Assembly: GCF_900157305.1 (NCBI RefSeq)
Contig: NZ_LS974202.1
Coordinates: 2,542,001-2,606,000, forward strand
From: Mesotoga infera
GTDB taxonomy: Bacteria > Thermotogota > Thermotogae > Petrotogales > Kosmotogaceae
Direction of reading: 5' to 3'
DNA length: 64,000 nucleotides
The position numbers and the translations under genes are program-made. Below the pieces are notes generated by a model. That model did not search any database and was not told the origin of the DNA. It saw nothing but the letters and a program-made list of their open reading frames with translations. This document shows, piece after piece, positions 17,672 through 25,422 of the stretch. How positions within the stretch are numbered: position 1 is the first letter of the stretch; each line of letters starts with the position of its first letter.

Positions 17672-18241
17672 GTGCGAGCCAGGTTGTCTTCAAAGGAGAG
17701 AATCGTCAGAGCCGCCCGGAAGGCCTTCGCGGATAGAGGCCGCGATGGAGTGAGCATGTCGGAAATAGCCGGTATCGCCGGAGTCAAAAAGGCCTTGATC
17801 TATTATTACTTTCCAAGCAAAGAGGATCTTTTCTACGAAGTCTGGCGATACTCGATCGATGAACTCGAAGACCACATTTTTTCTGAAGCCGATGGAGAAA
17901 ATGTCTATCTCTCGAAGATAAAGAAAATCCTCCGGTCGTACATAGATTTCATAACCAGCAAGAACGAAGTCAAAAAGATAATGGACCAGGAGAGGGCCAA
18001 TCTTACCAGAGAAGACATAGAATCCTGGAAAAGGGTACGGGACAGGTACCTGTCGCTGAAAAACAGATTGTCCACAGTGATCAACGACGCAAAAACGGCC
18101 AGAGAGATTTCGAACCATGTCGATCCCGACAGCACCGCGGACCTTATCTTGAACGGTTTCAGCATCACCGAAGACCCCGAGGGACTCGAAAGTATAAGAG
18201 AGATAATATGGAGAGGTCTAGTAAGTAATTCAGGAGAATGA
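17672..18241 (+). CDS. TetR/AcrR-family transcriptional regulator
   Basis: A 189-residue repressor. The N-terminal helix-turn-helix (residues 5-52) reads IVRAARKAFADRGRDGVSMS then KALIYYYFPSKEDLF, a textbook TetR pattern. The C-terminal ligand domain is variable and rich in charged residues. GTG start with GGTGGTG upstream, 22 bp after the radical SAM gene, so the two are co-transcribed and likely autoregulated through the palindrome at 16161-16184. Its stop codon is the first part of the following terminator stem. Confidence 0.92.
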   Translation: MRARLSSKERIVRAARKAFADRGRDGVSMSEIAGIAGVKKALIYYYFPSKEDLFYEVWRYSIDELEDHIFSEADGENVYLSKIKKILRSYIDFITSKNEVKKIMDQERANLTREDIESWKRVRDRYLSLKNRLSTVINDAKTAREISNHVDPDSTADLILNGFSITEDPEGLESIREIIWRGLVSNSGE

Positions 18242-18269
18242 GAGGGACTGAAGTCCCTCTCATTTTTTT
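18237..18269 (+). terminator. Intrinsic terminator overlapping both convergent stop codons
   Basis: A 12-13 bp stem (AATGAGAGGGACT against AGTCCCTCTCATT) with a tight loop, followed by a T-run at 18263-18269. The T-run is also the lysine codons at the end of the convergent rpiR gene, and both stop codons lie in the stem. Confidence 0.85.
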
Positions 18270-19090
18270 CTTCTCTTGTAATCAAGCGCCTCTTTAAACT
18301 TCCTGTATCTCTCCTCGAATTCTTCACCGCACAGCTCCAGAAATCTCATGTAAAGAATGTCCACTATCAAAAGCTGAACGATCCGTGTGATCAACCCGCC
18401 TTCGGGAAAGACGAGGCGCGAGTAATAGCTTTCGAGGTTGACGTCTGAATAATTGCAGAGCTTTGAGTTCTCCGGAGCGACCGTTATCACGCCAGCTCCG
18501 GATTTTCTGGCGAACTCAAGCGCGTCCGCAAGATCGCCGGACATGCCAGTGCCGGAGATGGCCACTACGATTGAGTCGCGATAGAGGTTCGATGCCGAAA
18601 TGATCTGTTCATAGCCGTTCTCCAGATGGCGGACCCTTTTGCCGCTCTGGAGCATTTTCAGGTACAGATCGTATCCGGCCACAGAGTCGAAGCCGAAAGA
18701 GTAGATATCGATGTTTTCGGCCTCTTTGAGAGAGGCGGCAGCAAGAGAAAGCCTATCCTCGCTGAGGTGTGAATAGGCCTCCCTTATAGTTTCCGAAGAC
18801 AGCTCTTCGTATGACCGGAGGTCTTTAAGCAGAACGGGTGATTTTTCGCGACGGACAAGAATGTTCAACTCCCCGGCGATGACGAGCTTGAGACCGGTGA
18901 AACCAGAATACCCGAGTTTTCGGGCGGCTTTGACGATCATGGACTGGGAGACTTTCAGAATCTTAGACAGCTCGTTTATCGTACACTCCAGACACTTCTC
19001 GGGGTTGGATATCATGTAGTCGAGTATCCTCTCCTCGGTCGGCGTTAAGAGATGGAGATTTTCATTGTAAGACTGCAACAGATTTCCCAT
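18260..19090 (-). CDS. RpiR-family transcriptional regulator
   Basis: A 276-residue regulator with an N-terminal HTH_6 domain (residues 1-77; TINELSKILKVSQSMIVKAARKLG is seen around 37-60, shortened here to ELSKILKVSQSMIVKAARK) and a SIS sugar-phosphate-binding domain (about 105-245; SFGFDSVAGYDLYLK, VVAISGTGMSGDLADALEFA). The C-terminus ends in Arg/Lys. It starts 3 bp after the BMP-family gene and is probably co-transcribed with it. The SIS domain suggests that a phosphosugar is the inducer. Confidence 0.92.
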   Translation of the reverse strand: MGNLLQSYNENLHLLTPTEERILDYMISNPEKCLECTINELSKILKVSQSMIVKAARKLGYSGFTGLKLVIAGELNILVRREKSPVLLKDLRSYEELSSETIREAYSHLSEDRLSLAAASLKEAENIDIYSFGFDSVAGYDLYLKMLQSGKRVRHLENGYEQIISASNLYRDSIVVAISGTGMSGDLADALEFARKSGAGVITVAPENSKLCNYSDVNLESYYSRLVFPEGGLITRIVQLLIVDILYMRFLELCGEEFEERYRKFKEALDYKRRKK

Positions 19091-19093
19091 GTC

Positions 19094-20077
19094 TCAAAAG
19101 TCCGGCAGTCCGCCGCTCTTTATTCTTTCGTACCACTGGAATATCCTCTCCCGGATCTCCCCGGGCACGTATTTTATAAATAGAGGATCGTCGCGTGTAT
19201 AATCGACCATGCCTTCGGAAATGCCCACCCTGGAATTGGAACCGAAAGGCAGAGAACCTTCGAAGGCCTTTATTATCGTTTCATAAACAAGTAGATCTAT
19301 GTGCTTGAGGAAGCTGGCCAGTATAACGCCCGGTTTCATCGCCAGAGCGTTGGAATCTACGGTAATTACGTACTTGCCCCTGCTGGCGGCCTCCTCGATC
19401 GAGCCCATTCCGCTTCCGCCGGCGATCAACAGTATTATGTCGGCCTTGCCTTCGAACTGTCTGGACGCCAACTCCCTTCCCCTGGCGGGGTCCGACCAGC
19501 TGCCCACGATGCCGAAGAGCACTACCGCTTCAGGCTCTATACTTTTTACTCCGGCTTCGTACGCCGGTTTCATCGTGTTTATCATCGCCGGATACGTGTC
19601 GCCCGCGATCAGCCCCACGATCTTTTCAAGATTGGTTCCTTCGATGCCCGAGGTGGTTATCATACCGGCGAGAACACCGGCCAGAAAGGTCATTTCGTCA
19701 TCTTTGAAGGCCACGGAATAAACGTTCGGCAATGGTTCGGGAACGATGCCGTCGAGAAGAACGAATTTCTGGTTCGGGAAGGCCCGGGCGACCTTCGCGA
19801 CACTCGCCGGCATCCCCTCAGTGAAAGTCATAATCAGGTCGTATTTCCCCGTAGCGGCCATGCTAAGCAGGAGCGGCTCCCACTTCGACTGATTGTAACC
19901 GCCTTCGACGATTCTTATTTCTATGGCATCGCTAGCCGCTCTCAGCGCTCCCTGTTGAACCAGTTCATATATGGCGTTGCCGCCAATTTCGCCGGTGATC
20001 AAAATTCCCACGCCGAAAGGAGCCGCCAGGGACAGAACGCAACCGAGCAACACGATTGCCAGAAGAAAGCCTCTCAT
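19094..20077 (-). CDS. BMP/PnrA-family substrate-binding protein
   Basis: A 327-residue periplasmic binding protein of the BMP (basic membrane protein) family. A signal peptide covers residues 1-20. Domain signatures include GILITGEIGGNAIYELVQQG, YDLIMTFTEGMPASV, NVYSVAFKDDEMTFLAGVLAG and KADIILLIAGGSGMG. Family members bind nucleosides or related ligands for ABC import. The ATG at 20077 follows GGGAGTGAT; an in-frame codon 21 bp upstream is less likely. No permease or ATPase genes adjoin it, so the partner transporter must be elsewhere, or the protein works only as a sensor for the co-transcribed RpiR regulator. Confidence 0.85.
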   Translation of the reverse strand: MRGFLLAIVLLGCVLSLAAPFGVGILITGEIGGNAIYELVQQGALRAASDAIEIRIVEGGYNQSKWEPLLLSMAATGKYDLIMTFTEGMPASVAKVARAFPNQKFVLLDGIVPEPLPNVYSVAFKDDEMTFLAGVLAGMITTSGIEGTNLEKIVGLIAGDTYPAMINTMKPAYEAGVKSIEPEAVVLFGIVGSWSDPARGRELASRQFEGKADIILLIAGGSGMGSIEEAASRGKYVITVDSNALAMKPGVILASFLKHIDLLVYETIIKAFEGSLPFGSNSRVGISEGMVDYTRDDPLFIKYVPGEIRERIFQWYERIKSGGLPDF

Positions 20078-20118
20078 ACTATCACTCCCGAAAATCAAGA
20101 TAATACGAGTATATATTG

Positions 20119-20195
20119 TGAGAAATAATTTCTCAAGTCTGAGAATATTATTCTTGAAACAGAGAATTGTTCTACATATTGGGAATTATATTCCC
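20119..20195. promoter_or_regulatory. Four phased AT-rich palindromes, probable RpiR operator array
   Basis: Palindromes are centred at 20127 (TGAGAAATAATTTCTCA, perfect), 20148 (AGAATATTATTCT, perfect), 20168 (AGAATTGTTCT) and 20188 (GGGAATTATATTCCC). Centre spacing is 21, 20 and 20 bp, two helical turns each. The array ends inside the stop region of the upstream gene and lies just before the BMP gene start at 20077. Confidence 0.65.
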
Positions 20196-21224
20196 GTAGG
20201 GTTTCCTCATAACGTATCCCACATAATCGCTTATGTTCAGGTCAATCACTTTCACCAGCTCCACGGGCTCTATCAGCCAGTCCAGCGAGTATTCTTCCAC
20301 CAGCTCGCTGACGGTTTCCTGAATCACCGCCAGTTCTACTCCGGCCATATAAGAGTGGTAAGCGAAAGACCAGACGAAAGGCGTTCTAGGGCTCTTCGCG
20401 GAGACATCGTCGAGGTTCTGGAGAGAAAGTTCCGCATACTCGCCCGGAAAATCTCCCGGCTTATCTACAATCCATCCGTCGGGAGTCCATTTGAAGAAAC
20501 GTGTGAATTCCGAAAGCTCGGTTACTTCGAGCGATTTGACCATATGATCGTCCAGCACACGGAGCTCTTTGGTTCCGTCGCCGTCGATATCCACGATATT
20601 TCTCACCTGACCGGGGCTGATCGCGACTGTGAGCGTATAGATGCCCCTTTCGGTTTGAGTGATGTAGAAGGCTCCCATGGGAGTTGCGTAATCGCCCGTG
20701 AGAAAGAGGAACACGGCGGTCTCGCTTTCGACCGTCGGCGTGTCGAGGGCTATGATCGGTCTGAGTATAGTCTTTCCCGAAAGTGTATCTATCAATACCC
20801 CATCTTTATAGAACTCTATCACATCGGGAAGACCCAAGCCCGGGTCTCCAGGTTCGAAGTGGAATTCCACCCCTCCGGGTAGAGGTCCACCGCCGTATTC
20901 GACGTATACCGTTTCGGTGGCCGCGAACGGGCGAACCGGCTCGAGAAGAGACTCAATCCGGGTAGCGACCTGTGTTGTTGCCGGAATGGAAACGGGATTT
21001 TCCTTTGTTGTTTCTATAGGCTGCTCCCGCGGGTCATCGACGAAAAAGCCTTCGAGCTTCAACAAATCTTCGAAAGAATCCAATTTCAGTATCTCTCTGG
21101 CTATATCTTCGAAATACGCGGTTGCGGTAGCAGAATGGATATCGGCGGGATCGCTGGCCACCAGACCGACAGATAAAAAGACAATTAAAAATAGGGAAAA
21201 AAACCCTCTAGAAATCAAATTCAT
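20172..21224 (-). CDS. Exported protein of unknown function
   Basis: A 350-residue protein with a signal peptide (residues 1-23). I do not recognise a family. A segment IVDIDGDGTKELRVLDD (about 214-230) has the DxDxDG calcium-loop pattern of FG-GAP/dockerin-like repeats, but occurs once. Two acidic amphipathic helices lie at the ends. Start ATG with GGGTGAGG upstream; TATAAT on the minus strand at 21239-21244 is a possible -10. It is upstream of the BMP/RpiR genes with a 94-bp gap carrying the palindrome array. Confidence 0.65.
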   Translation of the reverse strand: MNLISRGFFSLFLIVFLSVGLVASDPADIHSATATAYFEDIAREILKLDSFEDLLKLEGFFVDDPREQPIETTKENPVSIPATTQVATRIESLLEPVRPFAATETVYVEYGGGPLPGGVEFHFEPGDPGLGLPDVIEFYKDGVLIDTLSGKTILRPIIALDTPTVESETAVFLFLTGDYATPMGAFYITQTERGIYTLTVAISPGQVRNIVDIDGDGTKELRVLDDHMVKSLEVTELSEFTRFFKWTPDGWIVDKPGDFPGEYAELSLQNLDDVSAKSPRTPFVWSFAYHSYMAGVELAVIQETVSELVEEYSLDWLIEPVELVKVIDLNISDYVGYVMRKPYGNIIPNM

Positions 21225-21273
21225 CTCAACCTCACCCGATTATACACATCAATTATATACTCAAAACGGCCGT

Positions 21274-21303
21274 TTGGAAAAACGGCGAGGCTTGTTGTAT
21301 AAT
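21274..21303 (+). promoter_or_regulatory. Sigma-70-type promoter of the rsgA leader
   Basis: TTGGAA (21274-21279), 18-bp spacer, perfect TATAAT (21298-21303). A perfect palindrome AAACGGCCGTTT (21264-21275) touches the -35, a possible repressor site. Confidence 0.75.
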
Positions 21304-21334
21304 AAATCGATCTGTCGAAAGGAGGTGGTGCAGA

Positions 21335-21409
21335 ATGAAGGATAATTTTACGATGTTCCTTAACCCCACGGGTTCCGGCACCGCCATCCAGACGGCTCGC
21401 ATAAGCTGA
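21335..21409 (+). CDS. Upstream ORF / leader peptide of 24 residues
   Basis: An ATG with an excellent AAAGGAGGTGG ribosome binding site opens a 24-codon frame (MKDNFTMF...TARIS, then TGA). It has four threonine codons, which is notable but not a clear starvation-sensing run. It lies between a strong promoter and an intrinsic terminator that precedes rsgA, the geometry of a transcription attenuator. It could also be an independent small protein. No family is recognised. Confidence 0.55.
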   Translation: MKDNFTMFLNPTGSGTAIQTARIS

Positions 21410-21433
21410 CGTCATCGACAGTCCGATTATTGT

Positions 21434-21470
21434 GACCACAGGCGTTTCCGGAGCCTGTGGTCTTTGTTTA
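21434..21470 (+). terminator. Intrinsic terminator between leader ORF and rsgA
   Basis: Perfect 10-bp stem GACCACAGGC / GCCTGTGGTC (21434-21443 and 21453-21462), 9-base loop, then TTTGTTTA. The terminator is enclosed by a second inverted repeat: CCGATTATTGT (21423-21433) and ACAATAATCGG (21494-21504), an 11-bp exact match whose right arm enters the rsgA ribosome binding site (CGGAGG). Confidence 0.8.
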
Positions 21471-21513
21471 ATGCAGTCTTTTCAAAATCAAAAACAATAA
21501 TCGGAGGTTATCG

Positions 21514-22410
21514 ATGAAAGGTGAAGTAGTAAACGTTCAAAAGGGAATGTACCATGTGAGGTCCGAAGACGGGGATTTTTTCCGCTGCCTTCTGAGAGGA
21601 AATCTCCTCAAGCTTGAAAGGGAAGAAAAGAGCATTCTCGCCGTCGGAGACGAAGTACTTTTTGAAAGACTTCAAAAAGATCAGGGCATAATCACGGCGA
21701 TAGAGGAAAGGCGCAGCAGTCTCGTCCGAAAGGGTGCCGGCAAGAAGGGAAGGCATCTTGAACAGGTGATCGCCGCCAACATAGATCAGCTTCTTGTCGT
21801 AGTTGCCGTCAAGGATCCCCCCTACAAAAAAAGTCTGATAGAGCGATACATAACTTCGGCCAGGAGTTCCGGTCTGGACGTGATAATAGCCTTCAACAAG
21901 GCCGATCTTGGATTTTCGGAAAGAACGATCGAAGATTCGAAGGTTTACAGTGAACTCGGGTACACCGTGAAATTCACGAGCGCGCTGACCGGAACGGGTA
22001 TAGATGAACTCGCAGGCTTGCTGAGGAAAAAATCGACCGTGCTGACCGGCATTTCAGGCGTTGGCAAATCTTCTCTCGTAAACGCACTGCTGAACTGCGA
22101 CTTGGCAAAGACAGGCGAGGTTAGCCTGTCAACCCACAAAGGAAAGCACACGACTACCTCTTCGAGTGTTTACTATCTACCCGGAGGAGGAAAGTTAATA
22201 GACGTGCCAGGGACGAGGGAGTTCGCCGTGAGCGATACTGAAGGACTCGACGAAGCCTTCGACGACATAACCGAACTCTCAAGGGACTGTCGCTTCAATG
22301 ATTGCACCCACACGGTGGAACCGGGCTGCGCAGTCCTCAAAGCCGTCGAAGAGGGAAGACTCGAGAAAAGAAGACTGAGAAACTATCTGAGGATCAAACA
22401 ATACGAATAA
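21514..22410 (+). CDS. rsgA: Ribosome small subunit-dependent GTPase A
   Basis: A 298-residue circularly permuted GTPase that assists late 30S subunit assembly. An OB domain (1-70) is followed by the permuted G motifs: NKAD (G4, near 130), GISGVGKSS (G1, near 184), DVPGTREF (G3, near 231). The C-terminal zinc motif is CRFNDCTHTVEPGC. ATG start with CGGAGG 8 bases upstream. Expression is probably controlled by the leader region described above. Confidence 0.96.
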   Translation: MKGEVVNVQKGMYHVRSEDGDFFRCLLRGNLLKLEREEKSILAVGDEVLFERLQKDQGIITAIEERRSSLVRKGAGKKGRHLEQVIAANIDQLLVVVAVKDPPYKKSLIERYITSARSSGLDVIIAFNKADLGFSERTIEDSKVYSELGYTVKFTSALTGTGIDELAGLLRKKSTVLTGISGVGKSSLVNALLNCDLAKTGEVSLSTHKGKHTTTSSSVYYLPGGGKLIDVPGTREFAVSDTEGLDEAFDDITELSRDCRFNDCTHTVEPGCAVLKAVEEGRLEKRRLRNYLRIKQYE

Positions 22411-22436
22411 GGCCCGGATGCCCGGGCCTTTTCTTT
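22409..22436 (+). terminator. Intrinsic terminator after rsgA
   Basis: AAGGCCCGG-ATG-CCCGGGCCTT stem-loop followed by TTCTTTG, directly after the stop codon. Confidence 0.85.
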
Positions 22437-22475
22437 GAAATTACGAGAGATACCGTTCACCTCCTCGGGGCTGTA

Positions 22476-22504
22476 TTGACAGTTCATAAGGCAACAAGTA
22501 TTAT
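22476..22504 (+). promoter_or_regulatory. Consensus promoter of the abrB-ABC operon
   Basis: TTGACA (22476-22481), 17-bp spacer, TATTAT (22499-22504). Confidence 0.85.
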
Positions 22505-22510
22505 TGGTAA

Positions 22511-22546
22511 TACAAGTCATACAAGTCATACAAATCGTACGTGTCG
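22511..22546 (+). repeat. Four 9-bp direct repeats, probable AbrB operator
   Basis: TACAAGTCA, TACAAGTCA, TACAAATCG and TACGTGTCG follow each other without gaps, just downstream of the promoter. AbrB/MraZ-fold regulators commonly bind direct repeats, so the encoded AbrB-like protein is a likely ligand. Confidence 0.6.
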
Positions 22547-22581
22547 ACAACGATGGCAAGTGAAGAGGGGGCTGATGAACC

Positions 22582-22884
22582 ATGAAGGCAAAATCCGAAA
22601 GCAAAGGCAAGTACATGGGCACGGTTAAAGTCGGCCAAAAAGGTCAGATTGTGATTCCAAAAGAGGTCAGAGAGATGTTCGAGATCTCCCCGGGAGACAC
22701 TCTGGTGCTTCTGGCAGACTCAGAGAAGGGAATAGCCATAGAACGCTACAGCGTTTTTGCCGGGATCGCGGACAGAATACTGTCGGGCAGGGCAAAAGAA
22801 GTCTATCCAGATAACAGCGAAGAGGACTCGATAAAGTTTGCAAGAGCCATAAAGTCGATCGAAGATGAAGATGATGAGAAATGA
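22582..22884 (+). CDS. AbrB/SpoVT-type DNA-binding protein
   Basis: A 100-residue regulator. Residues 12-55 are a swapped-hairpin AbrB domain (VKVGQKGQIVIPKEVREMF, then SPGDTLVLLAD). The tail is acidic and ends EDEDDEK. Its stop overlaps the ATPase start (ATGA), so it is translationally coupled to the ABC genes and probably regulates them through the direct repeats upstream. It is not next to a toxin gene, so an antitoxin role is unlikely. Confidence 0.88.
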   Translation: MKAKSESKGKYMGTVKVGQKGQIVIPKEVREMFEISPGDTLVLLADSEKGIAIERYSVFAGIADRILSGRAKEVYPDNSEEDSIKFARAIKSIEDEDDEK

Positions 22885-23621
22885 CGGCTATAGAGACAAA
22901 GGGCCTGTCAAAGACATACAAGGCAACGAGAGCGGTTGAAGATCTCAACCTTACGATTGAGAATGGGGAACTGTTCGCCTTACTTGGGGTCAACGGCGCG
23001 GGAAAGACTACGACTATCAAAATGCTCTCCTGCATTATAAAACCGAGCAGCGGTGATGCAACTCTAATGGGAAACAGCGTTGTAACCTCGCCGCTCAAGG
23101 TGAAGGAAATCATAAACGTATCGCCTCAAGAAACGGCGGTGGCTCCCAATCTGTCCGTGCGTGAGAATCTCGAACTCATGTGCGGGATTTACGGTTACGA
23201 CTCGAAAACCGCAAGGGAGAAGACCGACAAGACGATCAAGGACTTCTCACTTTCGGAGATCGAGAAGAGCAGAGCGAGGATACTATCCGGAGGCTGGCAG
23301 CGCAGGCTTTCCATAGCCATGGCTATAATAACGGAACCGGAAATACTCTTCCTGGACGAACCTACGCTTGGTCTTGACGTGCTTGCGCGCCGTGAACTCT
23401 GGCGCATTATAGAAAAGATGAAAGGGAAAATCACGATTGTCCTTACTACACATTACCTTGAGGAAGCGGAGGCCCTGGCCGATAGAATCGCGATCATGTC
23501 CCGCGGAAAGCTGGTCGCTATCGGAACGGCCGGAGAGCTGAAAACACTGGCAAACGCCGGTAACTTTGAAGATGCCTTTGTTGCCCTTTGCGGGGGAGAA
23601 AAGACTTATGAAAATGAGTAG
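22881..23621 (+). CDS. ABC-2 type exporter ATPase
   Basis: A 246-residue ATP-binding subunit with Walker A GVNGAGKTTT (about 36-45), signature LSGGWQRR (about 133-140), Walker B ILFLDEPTLGLD and the switch His in LTTHYLEEAE. It belongs to the drug/lipid exporter (DrrA/CcmA-like) group, partnered by an ABC-2 permease. The permease start lies within its last codons. The substrate is unknown. Confidence 0.93.
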   Translation: MTAIETKGLSKTYKATRAVEDLNLTIENGELFALLGVNGAGKTTTIKMLSCIIKPSSGDATLMGNSVVTSPLKVKEIINVSPQETAVAPNLSVRENLELMCGIYGYDSKTAREKTDKTIKDFSLSEIEKSRARILSGGWQRRLSIAMAIITEPEILFLDEPTLGLDVLARRELWRIIEKMKGKITIVLTTHYLEEAEALADRIAIMSRGKLVAIGTAGELKTLANAGNFEDAFVALCGGEKTYENE

Positions 23622-24344
23622 TTTTGCAATCAGGAATGCGAAGAGTTAATCAGAGACAGACTCAATCTGGCTTTCGGCATAGGTTTTCCCGTGATTATTC
23701 TGCTTCTGCTTACCCTGATTCAGTCCAACGTGCCAGTGGAACTCTTCGCCATCAAGAATCTCACTCCCGGCATCGCGGTCTTTGGACTTTCGTTCATATC
23801 TTTGTTCTCGGGAATGATCATTGCGAAGGATCGAACGAGTTCTTTCATGTTGAGGCTTTTAACCTCTCCCATGAGAGCTGGAGACTACATACTGGGATAT
23901 ACCCTGCCTTTGATTCCCATGGCGGCGCTGCAAATACTCGTTTGTTTTATCGTAGCCGTGCCGCTGGGATTGGAAATCAATATCAATATGCTTCTGGCGC
24001 TGATCGTATTGATGCCGGCGGCGTTGCTGTACATCGCGATAGGCTTGCTTTGTGGTAGCCTGTTCACAGACAAACAGGTCGGCGGGGTTTGCGGAGCGCT
24101 GCTTAACAACGGATCTGCATGGCTTTCCGGCGCATGGTTCGATGTTGAGCTGGTCGGAGGAGCTTTCAAGGCAATCGCAAAAGCTCTTCCTTTTTTACAC
24201 GCGGTCAATGCCGGTCGATACGCTTTGAACGGGGAATACGGCAGAATAATGCCGGAACTGTACTGGGTGATTGGTTACACAGTGGCTCTCACTGTACTGG
24301 CGATCATCGCTTTCACGAAAAAAATGAACAGCGACAATCCGTGA
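23608..24344 (+). pseudogene. ABC-2 permease, broken by one frameshift
   Basis: The frame opens at ATG 23608 (MKMSSFAIRNAK) and meets TAA at 23647. Stepping back one base at 23643 restores a continuous frame (ELIRDRLNLAFGIGF) through six membrane helices to 24344, the expected size for the partner of the preceding ATPase. A GG pair reduced to a single G near 23643 explains the break. It may be a sequencing error, a recent mutation, or very inefficient frameshifting; there is no classical slippery heptamer. The downstream part alone could start at GTG 23691. Confidence 0.8.
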
Positions 24345-24358
24345 AGAGCGAAAGAGCG

Positions 24359-24395
24359 GTTCTTTGTTCCGACGCTTCGCGTCCAGGTTCCTGGT
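24359..24395 (+). repeat. 37-bp dispersed repeat, copy B
   Basis: Matches copy A (13497-13533) at 34 of 37 positions and keeps both hairpins (GACGC-TTC-GCGTC and CCAGG-TT-CCTGG). Confidence 0.85.
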
Positions 24396-24458
24396 TCAAG
24401 ACAGAGGAAAGATCGGAGATGCCGGATCAGGTCCGGCATGATGGAAAGGAGGAAAGAC

Positions 24459-24508
24459 CGCGAAAATGGGGACTGACGGGCTCCTGACGTCTGTCCCCGT
24501 TTTTCGCG
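24459..24508. repeat. 50-bp imperfect palindrome (MITE-like)
   Basis: The outer arms are CGCGAAAATGGGGAC and GTCCCCGTTTTTCGCG. The inner segment with CTCCTGACGTCTG recurs at 24983-25008 without the outer arms. Confidence 0.7.
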
Positions 24509-24742
24509 AAGACCGGGATCCACTCCTTAGAAAACCGTGATTCTGAGTCAAGCTCAGAATGACGGGAAGGGAGTAAGACTGTCATCCCGTGTTGTCACCG
24601 TACTGTCATCCCGTAGTGCTCTTATACGGGATCTCGCTCTTGCTCTTTCGAGGGAGCGGAGATGCCGGATCGGGGTCCGGCATGACGGGAAGGGAGGAAA
24701 GGACGGGTTTTCTCTCCTCTCTCTCTTCCTCTCGAGTCTTTT

Positions 24743-24779
24743 ACCAAGAACCTGGACGCGCAGCGTCGGAACGAGGAAC
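24743..24779 (-). repeat. 37-bp dispersed repeat, copy C
   Basis: On the minus strand it matches copy A at 36 of 37 positions. Next to it (about 24780-24830) is a more degenerate related stretch. Confidence 0.85.
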
Positions 24780-25011
24780 TTGGGCGCAACGCGCCGGAAC
24801 CGTTCTTTCCAAGGACGGGTCCACGCTCCTGGACGAAGGACCAAGTACGGCTCTTCCCGTTTTCTCCTCTCTCTTCCTCTCTCCTCCTCTCGAATCTTTA
24901 ACCAGGAACGTGAAGTGTGGAGAGTGGAGAGAAAAAACGTCGATATTTCGCTCCGTTCATGAGAAGGGGAGAGCGAAAGTGAAGACTGACGATTCTCCTG
25001 ACGTCTGTTGA

Positions 25012-25422
25012 ATTCTTCCATTCGAGATTGCAGGCTGGAAGAAAGCTGTAATAATGGATGCCTCATCGCATATGGTAAGAGTCCTCGATCCGCTTCCGGT
25101 AGTTTAGAGACTGATGGATACTTCTCCATCAGAAGGGGTCATTTTTAAGATAAAGGATCGATTGCTGCAGGAAAATAATGTGAAAGTCGTGATCGAAAAC
25201 GGGAAGGCAGAGATAAGAGAAGCAGATGAGAGTTTTGAGATAGAGATCTCGGATCTCACCACTCTCCTTACCGGAAGGCTTTCGCCAATGAGACTGTGGA
25301 GGCTCGGAAAGCTGCGGGCCGGCTCCTGGAAGAACGTTCCGTGGGGAATTTCCGAACCGCCCGGGAAAGTTCGAATTCTGGAATCCATATTTCCCGGATT
25401 GATTATGCACAACGCTATCTGA
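25012..25422 (+). pseudogene. Remnant of an Eis-like GNAT acetyltransferase
   Basis: The last 102 codons (from 25114) encode FEIEISDLTTLLTGRLSPMRLW and end in ESIFPGLIMHNAI, which fits the C-terminal sterol-carrier-like domain of Eis-type acetyltransferases. The same frame continues upstream (MVRVLDPLPVV) but is cut by TAG at 25105-25107 and ends at TGA 25009. The N-terminal acetyltransferase domains are missing and the repeat cluster begins there, so the gene was truncated and is dead. Confidence 0.6.

Larger units (their letters stand above)
24345..25011. repeat. Cluster of palindromic repeat units between genes
   Basis: About 670 bp without a credible gene. It contains two copies of the 37-bp repeat, two copies of an ATGCCGGA...TCCGGCAT hairpin (24419-24439, 24662-24683), a 50-bp imperfect palindrome (24459-24508), ATTCTGAG/CTCAGAAT (24540-24560) and ATCCCGTA/TACGGGAT (24608-24632). 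The segment GACTG-ACG...CTCCTGACGTCTG occurs twice (24471-24494 and 24983-25008). These units resemble REP/MITE-like intergenic elements found in many bacteria. Confidence 0.75.

Noticed and set aside
24554-25129. Minus-strand open frame of 191 codons over the repeat cluster
   Set aside because: The translation is low-complexity Arg/Ser/Glu made of hairpin repeats; no gene features.
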